Shown here: piece after piece, positions 39,999 through 50,501 of the stretch
Layout: every line of letters starts with the position of its first letter
How positions within the stretch are numbered: the first letter of the stretch is position 1
Assembly: GCF_000496755.2 (NCBI RefSeq)
Contig: NZ_AYKS02000084.1
Coordinates: 120,377-184,376 of the forward strand
Length of the DNA stretch: 64,000 nt
Source of the DNA: Serratia sp. DD3
GTDB lineage: Bacteria; Pseudomonadota; Gammaproteobacteria; Enterobacterales; Enterobacteriaceae
Reading direction: 5' to 3'
Program-made: the position numbers and the translations under genes
The notes under the pieces: generated by a model
Databases searched by the model: none
Told to the model about the DNA's origin: nothing
Seen by the model: the letters and a program-made list of their open reading frames with translations, nothing else

Positions 39999-41876
39999 CT
40001 AAAATGCACCGGCGATAGGGTGCCGAGCCACAAAGTGCCCGGGCCCCACCTGCACTAACGGTGCAGTAACGGGTTCATCCCCCAGCGCGCGGATCGGGCT
40101 GGGTATTTCATCCACCAGCAGTGGCTGGGGTTGACGTTCATAAGCCGGATCAGCCACCGGCACCGCCGCCATCAACTTACGGGTATAGGCGTGTTGTGGG
40201 TTATCAAACACCGCACGACGTGGGCCAATCTCAACTATCTGCCCCAGATACATCACCGCCACGCGGTGGCAAATACGCTCTACCACTGCCATATCATGGG
40301 AAATAAACAGAAAGGCAATCCCCAGTTCACGCTGCAAATCGAGCAGTAAATTGGCGATTTGTGCCTGTATGGAAACATCCAATGCGGACACCGCTTCATC
40401 AGCAATCACCACTTTCGGATTAAGCGCCAACGCTCGGGCAATGCAGATACGCTGGCGCTGCCCGCCGGAAAACTCGTGCGGGTAACGCCGCGCATGTTCA
40501 GGTTTCAACCCGACACGCTCCAATAACCAGGCGACGCGTTTTTCTGCACTCTCCCCCCGAGCAACGTTATGCACCAACAACGGTTCCATAATCGAGAAGC
40601 CCACCGTCAAACGCGGATCAAGGGAAGCGTAAGGGTCTTGGAAAATAAACTGAATATCACGCCGCAGATGCTGCAAAGCCGAACCTTGCAATTGATTGAT
40701 CTGCTGACCATTGAAAATAATAGTGCCGTGCTGACTCTCAACTAACTTGAGTAACGAACGGCCGGTGGTGGATTTGCCACAACCCGACTCCCCCACCAAC
40801 CCCAGGGTTTCGCCAGGGTAGAGATCAAAACTGACATTCTCCACCGCATGGACACGGCGTGTAACACGGTTGAAGATGCCGCTACGTAAATCGAAATGCG
40901 TGCTTAACGCTTTTACCTGCAGGATCGGCGTAGCGCCAGCCGGTATGGTATCTTGCGGCTGCCCTGCCTGTTGGTCCCCCAGTAAAGGGAATTTTTCCGG
41001 AAAGTCTTTCTGCGCCATCGCCCCTAAACGAGGTACCGCCGCCAGCAATTCACGGGTATAGCGTTGCTGGGGTGCGGCAAACAGCGAACCGACATTCCCT
41101 TGTTCCACCTTCTGCCCCTGACGCATCACCAGGACGCGATCAGCGATTTCCGCCACCACCCCCATATCATGAGTAATGAAGATCACCCCCATCTGCATCT
41201 CTTGCTGTAATTCGCGGATCAACTGCAGAATCTGCGCCTGAATAGTGACATCCAGCGCCGTGGTGGGTTCATCGGCAATCAACAATACCGGTTTGCACGA
41301 TAATGCCATGGCGATCATCACCCGTTGACGCATGCCGCCAGATAGCTGGTGTGGGTAACGATCCAGTACATTTTTTGCTTCAGGAATACGCACTAGGTCA
41401 AGCATATGCAATGCTTCTTGCCGGGCGCTACGGTGATTCATTCCCTGATGTAAACGTATGGATTCCGCGATCTGCTCGCCAACCGGAAATACCGGATTAA
41501 GTGACGTCATCGGTTCCTGAAAGATCATCGCCATATCAGCACCACGTAACGTCCGCAAAGTGCCTTGTTTTGCCTTGGCCAGATCCAGCACCTGCCCGTT
41601 ACGACGGCGGAAATAGAGACTCCCTTGGGTTAACTCACCGCCACCCTGCTCCACCAAGCGCATTAATGCCAGGGAAGTGACCGACTTGCCGGATCCCGAT
41701 TCACCGACAATCGCCAAGGTCTCCCCACGGTCAACCTCAAAAGAGAGATCATGAACCGCCTCGACGATTTGATCTTCCTGACGAAATTGCACCCCAAGAT
41801 GACTCACTGCTAACACGCGCTGTGGCGGTAATATCAGTTCGCTGGTGCCCAATGGTAAAATAACGGTGTCGGTCAT
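39999..41876 (-). CDS. gsiA: Glutathione ABC transporter ATPase GsiA (double ATP-binding cassette)
   Basis: This 625-residue fused ATPase (E. coli GsiA has 623) has two Opp-type ABC domains: Walker A GESGSGKS with signature LSGGMRQR in the first, and GESGCGKS with FSGGQRQR in the second, each with an Asp-Glu Walker B ([23 protein letters not shown]). It energises glutathione import and is the first gene of the operon. The iaaA gene that precedes gsiA in E. coli is absent here. Confidence 0.96.
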   Translation of the reverse strand: MTDTVILPLGTSELILPPQRVLAVSHLGVQFRQEDQIVEAVHDLSFEVDRGETLAIVGESGSGKSVTSLALMRLVEQGGGELTQGSLYFRRRNGQVLDLAKAKQGTLRTLRGADMAMIFQEPMTSLNPVFPVGEQIAESIRLHQGMNHRSARQEALHMLDLVRIPEAKNVLDRYPHQLSGGMRQRVMIAMALSCKPVLLIADEPTTALDVTIQAQILQLIRELQQEMQMGVIFITHDMGVVAEIADRVLVMRQGQKVEQGNVGSLFAAPQQRYTRELLAAVPRLGAMAQKDFPEKFPLLGDQQAGQPQDTIPAGATPILQVKALSTHFDLRSGIFNRVTRRVHAVENVSFDLYPGETLGLVGESGCGKSTTGRSLLKLVESQHGTIIFNGQQINQLQGSALQHLRRDIQFIFQDPYASLDPRLTVGFSIMEPLLVHNVARGESAEKRVAWLLERVGLKPEHARRYPHEFSGGQRQRICIARALALNPKVVIADEAVSALDVSIQAQIANLLLDLQRELGIAFLFISHDMAVVERICHRVAVMYLGQIVEIGPRRAVFDNPQHAYTRKLMAAVPVADPAYERQPQPLLVDEIPSPIRALGDEPVTAPLVQVGPGHFVARHPIAGAF

Positions 41877-42206
41877 GTCCCTTTCCCGATAAACGTTCAG
41901 TGGTAGGTACCCATTACATGTATATCAATGAGAGCGCCAACGCGTTGGTCGTGAACGCCATGGCCGGGTTAAATGCCCTATGAGAAACAAGGAAATAATA
42001 ATTATTCGCCGCTTTTCGACTATATTTAGCGCGGCAAGGGATGTAAAGCACAAACTTGTCAGCAAGGGTTAAAATGAGTCTTCTTAGAATTTTTTGTGCA
42101 TTGAAATAACTGAATAGAATAAAAACAACGTATTATCAGTCCGTTAATAAGCAGTCAACCTGGTTAGGCGCAGTAACAGTGGCATTTGTTACCCATTCGC
42201 GCACTG
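41877..42206. promoter_or_regulatory. Upstream region of the gsi operon
   Basis: This 330-bp AT-rich spacer has no recognisable iaaA remnant. It contains a perfect 12-bp palindrome CCAACGCGTTGG at 41937-41948, about 60 bp before the gsiA start, which could be an operator. No known regulator motif is matched with confidence. Confidence 0.35.
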
Positions 42207-42761
42207 TTAAAAACCCGACCCCGGTTGGCGTAGAAATTCCAACTCCTCAGGCGTTGATTCCCGGCCTATTATCGCGTTGCGATGGGGGTAACGCCCAAAG
42301 CGGTCAATGATCGCTTTGTGGCGTATCTCATACTCCAACTGATTAGCATTATTTAATTGGCGAAAGAGCAATAAAGCCTGCTGGTGAATCAGCGCAGATT
42401 CAGAGTGCATAAACGGCAAATAGAGAAAACCGCGTTGTACATCAGGCAACGTGGTGTCTAATCCGCTGGAGATCGCTTCTTGCGCCAGCACCAACGCCAT
42501 ACCGTCACAGGAAAAGGAGCGCGGCGTGTTGCGAAACAAATTCCGACTAAATTGGTCAAGGACAATAATTTCCGCCAGGCGCCCAGCAATCGTCTCACGC
42601 CAATGGGCCAGTTCCCCCTGCGCTGCCACGTGCCACAACTGGCCGAAGCGCTGATGCAACAAGCGATCAAACTCATCATCTTTCTTAAACCACATGCGCG
42701 GGTCAATTTCTTCAAACCAAAAATCCAATACCTGCTTATGCTCCAATACCTGCTTATGCAT
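42207..42761 (-). CDS. DUF924 family protein
   Basis: This 184-residue protein is of the DUF924 family, a TPR-like helical fold. Family blocks are visible: VLDFWFEEIDPRMWFKKDD, IVLDQFSRNLFRNTPRSF and IIDRFGRYPHRNAIIGRES. The function is unknown. The start ATG 42761 has AGGAG 6 bases upstream. The first codons contain an in-frame 18-bp tandem duplication, giving HKQVLE-HKQVLD. Confidence 0.85.
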   Translation of the reverse strand: MHKQVLEHKQVLDFWFEEIDPRMWFKKDDEFDRLLHQRFGQLWHVAAQGELAHWRETIAGRLAEIIVLDQFSRNLFRNTPRSFSCDGMALVLAQEAISSGLDTTLPDVQRGFLYLPFMHSESALIHQQALLLFRQLNNANQLEYEIRHKAIIDRFGRYPHRNAIIGRESTPEELEFLRQPGSGF

Positions 42762-42925
42762 AGTTGCTCCTGTTAGTTACTCTCACACAGTTATTGTCAG
42801 ACAGTCATTGCCACACGGTTGTTGGCCTCACTTGGCTTATCTTACATTCTCCCGTTCGACGTTATCTGCCATAATAACGCCACTTTGCCGGAAAGTTCGC
42901 CTACGTTGATTACGGAGTCCCTGTT

Positions 42926-44164
42926 ATGGATCATTGCACTACTTCTGACCTTATTTCTCTTGAGCAAGCCCTAGAGAAAATGCTCTCGCAGATTATGCCT
43001 TTGCAGCAGACTGAATCCGTCGAACTGACCAATGCCGCAGGGCGTATTACTGCCACGCCGGTGATTTCACCCATTGATGTCCCCCCCTTCGCTAACTCGG
43101 CAATGGATGGCTACGCAGTACGTGTTAACGAATTAAACGCTAATACAGCGTTACCCGTTGCAGGTAAAGCCTTTGCCGGTGCCCCATTCACCGAACAATG
43201 GCCAGCTAATACTTGCATCCGGATTATGACTGGTGCCCCTATTCCCGCCGGTGCTGATGCGGTGGTGATGCAAGAACAGGCGGAAGTGAGCGACCAGGGT
43301 GTCTGCTTTAATGCGCCAGTGGTCGCCGGGCAAAATATCCGCCTAGCGGGTGAAGATATCCTGCAGGGTGCCCATGTGCTGCCTGCCGGCGTAAAACTAG
43401 GGCCTGCCCAATTGCCATTACTGGCTTCGCTGGGGATAGCTGAACTTCAGGTGATGCGCAAACTGAAAGTGGCGCTGTTCTCTACCGGTGATGAGTTGCA
43501 GCGGGTTGGTCAACCATTACAAGCCGGGCAAATTTATGACACCAACCGTTTTGCGGTACGCCTGATGCTGGAACAACTGGGTTGCAGCGTTATTGACCTG
43601 GGTATTATTCGCGATGATCAGGCGGCTTTGCGTGCCGCATTTATTGAAGCAGATCAACAAGCAGACGTAGTGATCAGCAGTGGCGGCGTTTCTGTTGGTG
43701 AAGCGGACTACACCAAAAAAATGCTGGATGAACTTGGTGAAATCAGTTTTTGGAAACTGGCAATCAAACCAGGTAAGCCGTTTGCTTTCGGTAAGCTTAA
43801 CCATGCCTGGTTCTGCGGCCTACCCGGTAACCCGGTTTCTGCCGCCCTGACCTTCTACCAACTGGTGCAACCTTTGCTGGCGAAACTGGCGGGTCACACT
43901 GAATGGCAGCTACCACCACGCCTGAAGGCTCGTGCCTTAACCCCACTGAAAAAATCACCCGGTCGCCTGGATTTCCAACGTGGCATTTTCAGCAGCAATG
44001 CCGATGGTGAGTTGCAAGTCAGCACCACCGGGCACCAAGGTTCCCATATCTTCAGTTCCTACAGCCAAGGCAACTGCTTTATCGTACTGGAACGTCAGCG
44101 TGGCTCAGTAGCGGCGGGTGAAATGGTGGAGATTGAGCCGTTTAATGCCCTGCTGAGGAGTTGA
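42926..44164 (+). CDS. moeA: Molybdopterin molybdenumtransferase MoeA
   Basis: This 412-residue enzyme (E. coli MoeA has 411) inserts molybdate into adenylylated molybdopterin. Seen are [69 protein letters not shown] and [11 protein letters not shown], with GLPGNPVSA. It is directly followed by moeB. Confidence 0.97.
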   Translation: MDHCTTSDLISLEQALEKMLSQIMPLQQTESVELTNAAGRITATPVISPIDVPPFANSAMDGYAVRVNELNANTALPVAGKAFAGAPFTEQWPANTCIRIMTGAPIPAGADAVVMQEQAEVSDQGVCFNAPVVAGQNIRLAGEDILQGAHVLPAGVKLGPAQLPLLASLGIAELQVMRKLKVALFSTGDELQRVGQPLQAGQIYDTNRFAVRLMLEQLGCSVIDLGIIRDDQAALRAAFIEADQQADVVISSGGVSVGEADYTKKMLDELGEISFWKLAIKPGKPFAFGKLNHAWFCGLPGNPVSAALTFYQLVQPLLAKLAGHTEWQLPPRLKARALTPLKKSPGRLDFQRGIFSSNADGELQVSTTGHQGSHIFSSYSQGNCFIVLERQRGSVAAGEMVEIEPFNALLRS

Positions 44165-44166
44165 AC

Positions 44167-44925
44167 ATGTTGCCGGAATTAACTGATGCGGAAACACTGC
44201 GCTATAACCGCCAGATTGTGCTGCGGGGGTTTGACTTCGAGGGGCAAGAAAAATTAAAAGCCGCCCATGTGTTGATTGTTGGCCTCGGCGGCTTAGGCTG
44301 TGCGGCCGCCCCCTATCTGGCGGCGGCTGGCGTCGGTCATCTGACCTTGGTTGATTTCGACACTGTCTCACTGTCCAATCTGCAACGCCAACTTTTGCAC
44401 CGTGATGCACGTATTGGTATGGCCAAAGTGGACTCTGCATGCATCGAACTAGGCGCAATCAACCCACATATCCAGATTGATACCATCAATCATCAATTGG
44501 ATGAGCAGCAGATGGCAGCGCAGATTGCCGCTTGCGATGTGGTGCTGGATTGTACCGATAACGTGCCCACCCGCGACCTACTCAACCGCCTTTGCCATGC
44601 ACAACGTAAACCGCTGGTTTCAGGGGCCGCTATTCGTATGGAAGGGCAACTTAGTGTGTTTACCTATCAGCCCGATGAACCCTGCTACCACTGCTTAAGC
44701 CGGCTGTTTGGCGATAATGCGCTGACCTGTGTTGAAGCTGGGGTGATGGCGCCACTGGTGGGCACTATCGGTACCCTGCAAGCCATGGAAGCCATTAAGT
44801 TGCTGGCAAGTTATGGTCAACCCTTGCTGGGCAAGTTGTTGCTGTTTGATGCCATGAGTATGCAGTTTCGTGAAATCAAACTACCGAAAAATCCACAATG
44901 TGCGGTATGTGGCGCTAATAGCTGA
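44167..44925 (+). CDS. moeB: Molybdopterin-synthase adenylyltransferase MoeB
   Basis: This 252-residue E1-like enzyme (E. coli MoeB has 249) adenylates the C-terminal glycine of MoaD. The ATP site is LIVGLGGLGCAAAPYL, the catalytic Asp lies in VVLDCTDNVPTR, and zinc cysteines occur in PCYHC and QCAVC. ATG 44167 with GAGGAG 6 bases upstream is preferred over TTG 44161. It starts 2 bp after moeA and is translationally coupled to it. Confidence 0.97.
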   Translation: MLPELTDAETLRYNRQIVLRGFDFEGQEKLKAAHVLIVGLGGLGCAAAPYLAAAGVGHLTLVDFDTVSLSNLQRQLLHRDARIGMAKVDSACIELGAINPHIQIDTINHQLDEQQMAAQIAACDVVLDCTDNVPTRDLLNRLCHAQRKPLVSGAAIRMEGQLSVFTYQPDEPCYHCLSRLFGDNALTCVEAGVMAPLVGTIGTLQAMEAIKLLASYGQPLLGKLLLFDAMSMQFREIKLPKNPQCAVCGANS

Positions 44926-45000
44926 CGCCCTACACCCTGATTTATTCAAGCGGTACTGCAGATAGAGCGGCGACTGATTAGTCACCAGGCAGGATTAAAT

Positions 45001-45025
45001 CATGGGCCATCAATAATGGCCCATG
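45001..45025. terminator. Bidirectional terminator hairpin between moeB and ybiT
   Basis: CATGGGCCAT-CAATA-ATGGCCCATG is a perfect 10-bp stem with a 5-nt loop between the convergent ends of moeB and ybiT. Confidence 0.7.
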
Positions 45026-45040
45026 TTAGTCACCGTAAAA

Positions 45041-46633
45041 TCAGACAATCCCTTGGCTACGCAGGTAGTCTTCATAGTTGCCGGTAAAGTCGATCACCTT
45101 GTTTGGCGTCATTTCCAGAATACGGCTGGCCAATGAACTGACGAACTCACGGTCATGTGAAACAAAGATCAAGGTGCCTTCATACAATTCCAGCGCCATG
45201 TTCAATGACTCAATGGACTCCATATCCATGTGGTTGGTAGGTTCATCCATAATCAAAATATTCGGGCGGTGCATCATTAGCTTGCCAAATAACATCCGCC
45301 CCTTCTCACCACCGGACAGTACCTTCACCCGCTTTTTAATGTCATCCTGGCTAAACAATAGGCGGCCTAATATACCGCGCACGGCCTGCTCATCATCGTT
45401 TTCCTGTTTCCACTGACTCATCCATTCAAATACCGTCAGCGTCTCATCAAACTCGTATTCATGATCCTGAGCGTAATAGCCAATACTGGCATTTTCAGAC
45501 CACTTAACACTGCCGTGATCTGGGGCTAAATCACCCACTAATGTTTTCAGTAAGGTTGATTTACCAATACCGTTAGCACCCAGAATGGCTATTTTCTCCC
45601 CTACTTCGACCATCAGGTTGAGTTTCTTGAACAACGGGCCATTATCGAAGCCTTTGGTCAGTCCTTCCACTTCCAGCGCGTTACGGAACAGTTTCTTATT
45701 CTGTTCAAAGCGGATAAATGGATTCTGGCGGCTAGAGGCTTTAACCTCTTCCAGTTGGATTTTATCAATCTGACGGGCACGGGAGGTGGCCTGCTTAGAT
45801 TTAGAGGCATTGGCACTAAAACGGCTGACAAATGACTGCAGTTCGTTGATTTGTGCCTTTTTCTTGGCATTATCCGCCAGCAACCGTTCACGAGATTGAG
45901 TGGCCGCGGTCATGTACTCATCATAGTTGCCTGGGTAGACCCGCAATTCACCGTAGTCCAGATCCGCCATATGGGTACATACCATATTCAGGAAGTGACG
46001 GTCGTGGGAAATGATCACCATGGTGCTGTTACGCTCATTCAGCACCTGCTCCAACCAGCGAATGGTATCGATATCCAGGTTGTTGGTCGGTTCGTCGAGC
46101 AGCAGAATTTCCGGATTGGAAAACAACGCCTGTGCTAACAAAACACGCAGTTTAAAGCCGGGAGCGATCTCGCTCATCGGGCCGTAATGCTGTTCCTGTG
46201 GAATACCCACACCCAGCAACAGTTCGCCAGCGCGTGCTTCGGCGGTATAACCGTCCATCTCGCCATAGGCTACTTCCAGATCAGCCACTTTATAGCCATC
46301 TTCTTCGCTCATCTCTGCCAAGGCATAGATACGATCGCGCTCTTCTTTCACCGCCCACAGTTCGGTATGGCCCATGATGACGGTATCGAGTACGCTGAAT
46401 TGTTCAAAAGCGAACTGATCCTGGCGCAATTTACCCAAGCGCTCATTGGGGTCAAGAAACACGTTACCCGCCGTCGGCTGCAAATCGCCACCGAGAATCT
46501 TCATCAATGTTGATTTGCCACAACCGTTCGCCCCAATCAAACCATAGCGGTTACCGCCACCAAATTTAATAGAGATGTTTTCAAACAACGGCTTACTGCC
46601 GAACTGCATAGTAATATTGTTAGTGCTTAACAC
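45041..46633 (-). CDS. ybiT: ABC-F family ATPase YbiT
   Basis: This 530-residue protein has the length of E. coli YbiT. It has two ABC domains without membrane segments: Walker [13 protein letters not shown] and [12 protein letters not shown], Walker [12 protein letters not shown] and [11 protein letters not shown], and an arginine/lysine-rich interdomain linker. ABC-F proteins act on the ribosome as translation factors. The gene is monocistronic. Confidence 0.96.
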   Translation of the reverse strand: MLSTNNITMQFGSKPLFENISIKFGGGNRYGLIGANGCGKSTLMKILGGDLQPTAGNVFLDPNERLGKLRQDQFAFEQFSVLDTVIMGHTELWAVKEERDRIYALAEMSEEDGYKVADLEVAYGEMDGYTAEARAGELLLGVGIPQEQHYGPMSEIAPGFKLRVLLAQALFSNPEILLLDEPTNNLDIDTIRWLEQVLNERNSTMVIISHDRHFLNMVCTHMADLDYGELRVYPGNYDEYMTAATQSRERLLADNAKKKAQINELQSFVSRFSANASKSKQATSRARQIDKIQLEEVKASSRQNPFIRFEQNKKLFRNALEVEGLTKGFDNGPLFKKLNLMVEVGEKIAILGANGIGKSTLLKTLVGDLAPDHGSVKWSENASIGYYAQDHEYEFDETLTVFEWMSQWKQENDDEQAVRGILGRLLFSQDDIKKRVKVLSGGEKGRMLFGKLMMHRPNILIMDEPTNHMDMESIESLNMALELYEGTLIFVSHDREFVSSLASRILEMTPNKVIDFTGNYEDYLRSQGIV

Positions 46634-46801
46634 AGCGCTCGCTCTTCATGTCATTAAAATGTGATTTGGCGCGCATTATGCCATAACCCGACAGCGAGAT
46701 GTGGGAAGTTTTGCTGATGATTTGCTCAACCTGAATGAAACCTGACCCGATGACTATCGGCGGCCACTAATACGATGTTGTTAAGTTTATAACTTGGTGA
46801 T

Positions 46802-47146
46802 CTAACCATGAAAATGGCGACTATCAGCAGGAGCCTGTTCTCGCGGTTCCAGCCCATAATCACGAACCACCTCGGCTACCCGTAACCGATAATGTTTCAG
46901 GACCGTTTGCCGACCACAAGCCTGAGCCTGGCGGTGTTGTTCCAGGTTACGCCACTGCTCTACCGCAGCTTCATCGCGCCAGAAAGAGAGTGACAGCAAC
47001 TTTTCTGGGTCATTCAAGCTCTGGAAGCGTTCAATGGAGATAAAACCGTCAATCTCCGCCAACAGTGGCTTTAACTGCGCCGCCAGCTCAAGATAGCTTT
47101 CCCGCTGCCCGTCTGCTGCCTGCAATTCAAAAATCACCGCGATCAT
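46802..47146 (-). CDS. Antibiotic-biosynthesis-monooxygenase (ABM) domain protein
   Basis: This 114-residue small protein has a ferredoxin-like ABM fold: MIAVIFELQAADGQRESYLE, IDGFISIERFQSLNDPEKLL, LSFWRDEAAVEQWRN. The family includes heme-degrading and quinone-oxidising monooxygenases and many uncharacterised proteins; no function is assigned. Two ATGs (47149, 47146) follow AAGGAG; the second has the better spacing of 6. It begins right after the terminator of the upstream binding-protein gene, so it may be read by partial read-through. Confidence 0.75.
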   Translation of the reverse strand: MIAVIFELQAADGQRESYLELAAQLKPLLAEIDGFISIERFQSLNDPEKLLSLSFWRDEAAVEQWRNLEQHRQAQACGRQTVLKHYRLRVAEVVRDYGLEPREQAPADSRHFHG

Positions 47147-47160
47147 CATTTGCTCCTTAA

Positions 47161-47193
47161 AGAAAACCTCCCCCAGCAGATCGCTTGGGGAGG
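47161..47193 (-). terminator. Rho-independent terminator after the DppA-like gene
   Basis: On the minus strand CCTCCCCAAGC pairs with GCTGGGGGAGG (one mismatch) and is followed by TTTTCTTT. It lies 9 bp past the stop. The ribosome-binding site of the ABM gene follows immediately. Confidence 0.85.
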
Positions 47194-47201
47194 GCATATG
47201 A

Positions 47202-48794
47202 TTACTTTATATCGACCTGATAAAAGATATGTTTGCCAAAGGGATCGATTTCATAACCAGAGACTTCTTTACGCACCGGTTCAAAAATCGTCGAGTGAGC
47301 AATCATCACTGCAGGCATTTGGTCATGCATCATCTGCTGTGCTTCTTTATACAACACCGCTCGCTGTTGCTGATCAGTGATGGATTTGGCTTTAGCGATC
47401 AATTGATCAAACGGCGCATAACACCACTTGGCCGAGTTTGAACCATTGTTGGCTGACTGGCAGGTAAACAGTGGGCCAAAGAAGTTATCTGGGTCACCGG
47501 TGGCGGTGGTCCAACCCATCAATGCCGCCTGGTGTTCCCCCTCCTTTACCCGTTTCAGATATTCGCCCCACTCGTAGGTGGTGATCTTGGTCGTCACGCC
47601 AATTTTTGCCCAATCGGTCTGGATCATCTCCGCCATACGTTTGGCGTTCGGGTTATAAGGGCGTTGTACCGGCATTGCCCATAAATCGATGGTCATTCCA
47701 TCGGCGAAACCGGCCTCTTTCAACAGCTCTTTAGCTCTTTGCGGATTATAATCGTAATCCTTCAACTCACTGTCGGCACTCCAGATACCTGGCGGCAACA
47801 GGTTTTTTGCCTCCGTACCGGTCCCGTGGAATACCGCTTCAATAATCGACGGTTTATTAATCGCCATCGCCAACGCCTGGCGCACTTTAACGTTATCCAA
47901 TGGCGCTTTCTGGGTATTGAACGCCAGGAAACCGGTATTCAGCCCCGCTTTGCTCATCAGGTTGATGTTGGCATTCTCCTTGATGCGCGGTAAGTCCGCC
48001 GGATTGGGGAATGGCATCACCTGGCATTCGTTTTTCTCGAGTTTGGCATAACGCACCGAAGCATCTGGCGTAATGCTGTATATCAAGCGGTCGATTTTCG
48101 CTTTACCCTGCCAATACTCCGGGAACGCGGTAAACAGAATGCGCGAATCTTTCTGATATTGCGCCAATTTAAACGGCCCGGTGCCAATTGGGTCCATATC
48201 GACTCGCTCTGGTGTCCCGGCTTTAAGCATCGCATCAGCATATTCCGCTGACAGGATTGAGGCGAAGTACCATGCCAGATCAGCCACAAATGGTGCCTCT
48301 GCATGGGCCAGAGTAAAGCGCACGGTATGGTCGTCCACCTTGTCGATAGCGGTAATCAGTTTACCGAACTCGAGGCTTTCAAAGTTTGAGTAGTTGCCGT
48401 TAGAAACATTATGGTATGGGTGAGCGGGATCTTTCTGGCGCATAAACGAGAAGATCACATCGTCTGCATTAAAATCGCGCTGTGGCGTAAAATATTTATT
48501 GCTCTGAAACTTAACCCCTTGGCGCAAATGAAAGGTGTAGACCTTACCATCTTCGCTAATGTCCCAGCTTTCCGCCAGGCTGGGCTGCAGTTCGGTCGTC
48601 CCTACCTTAAAATCCACCAAACGGTTATAAACCGGTACGGCACTTGCATCAACACTGGTGCCTGCGGTATAGAGTTGCGGGTTAAAGTTTTCCGGAGATC
48701 CTTCTGAGCAGTACACCAGGGTCTTCGCTGCGATAGTGGTGCTTACAGTAAGTGCAGCTATCGCCAGAGCAAGTGTGGTCAATTTGCTTTTCAT
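47202..48794 (-). CDS. DppA-like periplasmic dipeptide-binding protein
   Basis: This 530-residue SBP_bac_5 protein has a Sec signal peptide (cleavage near TIAA-KTLVYC). It is close to E. coli DppA (535 residues): KTLVYCSEGSPENFNPQLY, DPIGTGPFKLAQYQKDSRI, KNECQVMPFPNPADLPRI, DLWAMPVQRPYNPN. DppA binds dipeptides and also heme for DppBCDF. No permease or ATPase gene is adjacent, so it must use components encoded elsewhere or be a paralogue. ATG 48794 is preferred because AGGAA lies 7 bases upstream; ATG 48800 is too close. It is divergent from pepT. Confidence 0.88.
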   Translation of the reverse strand: MKSKLTTLALAIAALTVSTTIAAKTLVYCSEGSPENFNPQLYTAGTSVDASAVPVYNRLVDFKVGTTELQPSLAESWDISEDGKVYTFHLRQGVKFQSNKYFTPQRDFNADDVIFSFMRQKDPAHPYHNVSNGNYSNFESLEFGKLITAIDKVDDHTVRFTLAHAEAPFVADLAWYFASILSAEYADAMLKAGTPERVDMDPIGTGPFKLAQYQKDSRILFTAFPEYWQGKAKIDRLIYSITPDASVRYAKLEKNECQVMPFPNPADLPRIKENANINLMSKAGLNTGFLAFNTQKAPLDNVKVRQALAMAINKPSIIEAVFHGTGTEAKNLLPPGIWSADSELKDYDYNPQRAKELLKEAGFADGMTIDLWAMPVQRPYNPNAKRMAEMIQTDWAKIGVTTKITTYEWGEYLKRVKEGEHQAALMGWTTATGDPDNFFGPLFTCQSANNGSNSAKWCYAPFDQLIAKAKSITDQQQRAVLYKEAQQMMHDQMPAVMIAHSTIFEPVRKEVSGYEIDPFGKHIFYQVDIK

Positions 48795-48872
48795 GTCCAT
48801 TTCCTGTTCTTATTAGTTCAGTCCCACATAAATAACATCAAATTTAATTTGCAACCAACTGATTTTATAACC

Positions 48873-48992
48873 AAGTTCAATGAAGTTGCAGATAGGCGGC
48901 GACGCAGCGAAGCCCCAGGAGCTTACACGAGTAAGTGACTGGGGTGAGCGAGGAAAGCTAACAACCCTGTAGCTTTATTGGCGCCGGGTATA
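48873..48992. repeat. Interspersed palindromic repeat between the dppA-like gene and pepT
   Basis: This unit of about 120 bp has AGTTGCAGATAGGCGGCGAC at one end, nested inverted repeats CCCCAG...CTGGGG and CTTAC...GTAAG in its centre (48913-48943), and ends GCCGGGTATA. It has the same layout, reverse orientation, as 8333-8474. It lies about 20 bp before the pepT start, so it may sit in its promoter or leader. Confidence 0.75.
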
Positions 48993-49012
48993 TTAATAAA
49001 GAAGGAATCACT

Positions 49013-50254
49013 ATGAATACCCCACTCTCCAGTCAATTAACCCAACGCTTCTTTCGTTACTTGGCAATCAGCAGCCAAAGTAACGCCAGCGCGACTACGT
49101 TGCCCACCACTCCCGGCCAATTCGCCATGGCCCAAGCGCTGGCAAAAGAGTTGATGCAGTGGGGGCTGGAGGAGATTGTCATTGACGAGCAGGCAACGGT
49201 AACTGCGGTTAAAAAAGGGAATGTCCCCTCGGCACCACGGGTAGGCTTTATCACTCATATCGATACCGTTGATGTCGGGTTATCACCGGATATTTATCCA
49301 CAAATTCTGCGTTTTACCGGGGAAGACCTCTGTCTCAATACGGAGCAAGATATCTGGCTACGCGTGGCAGAACACCCGGAAATTCTGGCCTATCAGGATC
49401 AGCAGATCATCTTCAGTGACGGTACCAGTGTGCTCGGTGCCGATAATAAAGCAGCGGTCACCGTGGTGATGACCCTGCTGGAAAATCTGACCGCAGAACA
49501 GCGTCATGGGGATATTGTGGTGGCGTTTGTCCCGGATGAAGAAGTCGGTTTGCGCGGAGCAAAAGTACTGGATATTGAGCAACGGTTTAATGTCGACTTC
49601 GCCTGGACCATCGACTGCTGCCAACTGGGTGAGATCGTTTATGAGAACTTCAATGCGGCGGCGGCTGAAATCCATTTCACTGGCGTCACCGCCCACCCCA
49701 TGTCATCAAAAGGGGTACTGGTTAACCCGCTGTTAATGGCGACCGATTACATCAGTCATTTTGATCGCCAGCAAACACCGGAGCACACCGCCGGGCTTGA
49801 AGGTTATATCTGGTTTAATGGTATGGAAGCGGGGCAGAGTGAAGCGGTACTACAAGCCAGTATTCGTGACTTTGACAAGGCCAGTTTTGAATGCCGCAAA
49901 CAGCAGATTGCCGAGGTAGCAGAGAAAATTGCCCGGCAATATCCCACTGCAAAAGTGACCTATCAGATTGAAGATATTTATAGCAATATCAGCAATGCCA
50001 TCGGTGAAGACCGCCGCGCCATTGACCTGTTATTTAAAGCGATGGAAACCCTGGGCATTACCCCAAAACCCACGGCCATGCGCGGTGGTACCGATGGTGC
50101 CGCGCTATCAGCCAAAGGTCTGCTAACCCCCAACTTCTTCACCGGTGCCCATAATTTCCACTCGAGATTTGAGTTTTTACCGCTGAAATCCTTCGAAGCC
50201 TCTTATCAGGTCGCCTTGCAGCTCTGTTTGTTGGCGGCAAAAAATGATGTTTAG
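49013..50254 (+). CDS. pepT: Peptidase T (tripeptide aminopeptidase)
   Basis: This 413-residue dinuclear zinc M20 peptidase (E. coli PepT has 408) removes the N-terminal residue of tripeptides. The metal-site motifs are FITHIDTVDVG (H82, D84), LGADNKAAVTV, FVPDEEVGLRGA and the late RGGTDGAALS and GAHNFHSRFE. It is divergent from the DppA-like binding protein, suggesting a peptide-use theme, and ends in its own hairpin. Confidence 0.96.
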   Translation: MNTPLSSQLTQRFFRYLAISSQSNASATTLPTTPGQFAMAQALAKELMQWGLEEIVIDEQATVTAVKKGNVPSAPRVGFITHIDTVDVGLSPDIYPQILRFTGEDLCLNTEQDIWLRVAEHPEILAYQDQQIIFSDGTSVLGADNKAAVTVVMTLLENLTAEQRHGDIVVAFVPDEEVGLRGAKVLDIEQRFNVDFAWTIDCCQLGEIVYENFNAAAAEIHFTGVTAHPMSSKGVLVNPLLMATDYISHFDRQQTPEHTAGLEGYIWFNGMEAGQSEAVLQASIRDFDKASFECRKQQIAEVAEKIARQYPTAKVTYQIEDIYSNISNAIGEDRRAIDLLFKAMETLGITPKPTAMRGGTDGAALSAKGLLTPNFFTGAHNFHSRFEFLPLKSFEASYQVALQLCLLAAKNDV

Positions 50255-50266
50255 TTAGCTGTTATA

Positions 50267-50295
50267 GGCCAGCGTTAATTAAAGGAGTGCTGGCC
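50267..50295 (+). terminator. Terminator hairpin after pepT
   Basis: GGCCAGC and GCTGGCC form a 7-bp stem with a 15-nt loop and are followed by TTGT, 13 bp after the pepT stop. Confidence 0.55.
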
Positions 50296-50501
50296 TTGTA
50301 GTTTACAATCCCGCCCCTGTAAGGGCTGATTTATTTGTATAACAAGGCAGTATCATAAATCCGCTTTTCGCTCTCCGACTCCTGCAAGTATTTTCGCGAT
50401 CAGTTCCCCAAGGCCTCACACAAAGTTAAATAAAATGTGATCACTCTGATGCTGGCGGTTGTGTAGACTTCAATAAGGTAAATAAAGAGCGGTGATACAG
50501 C

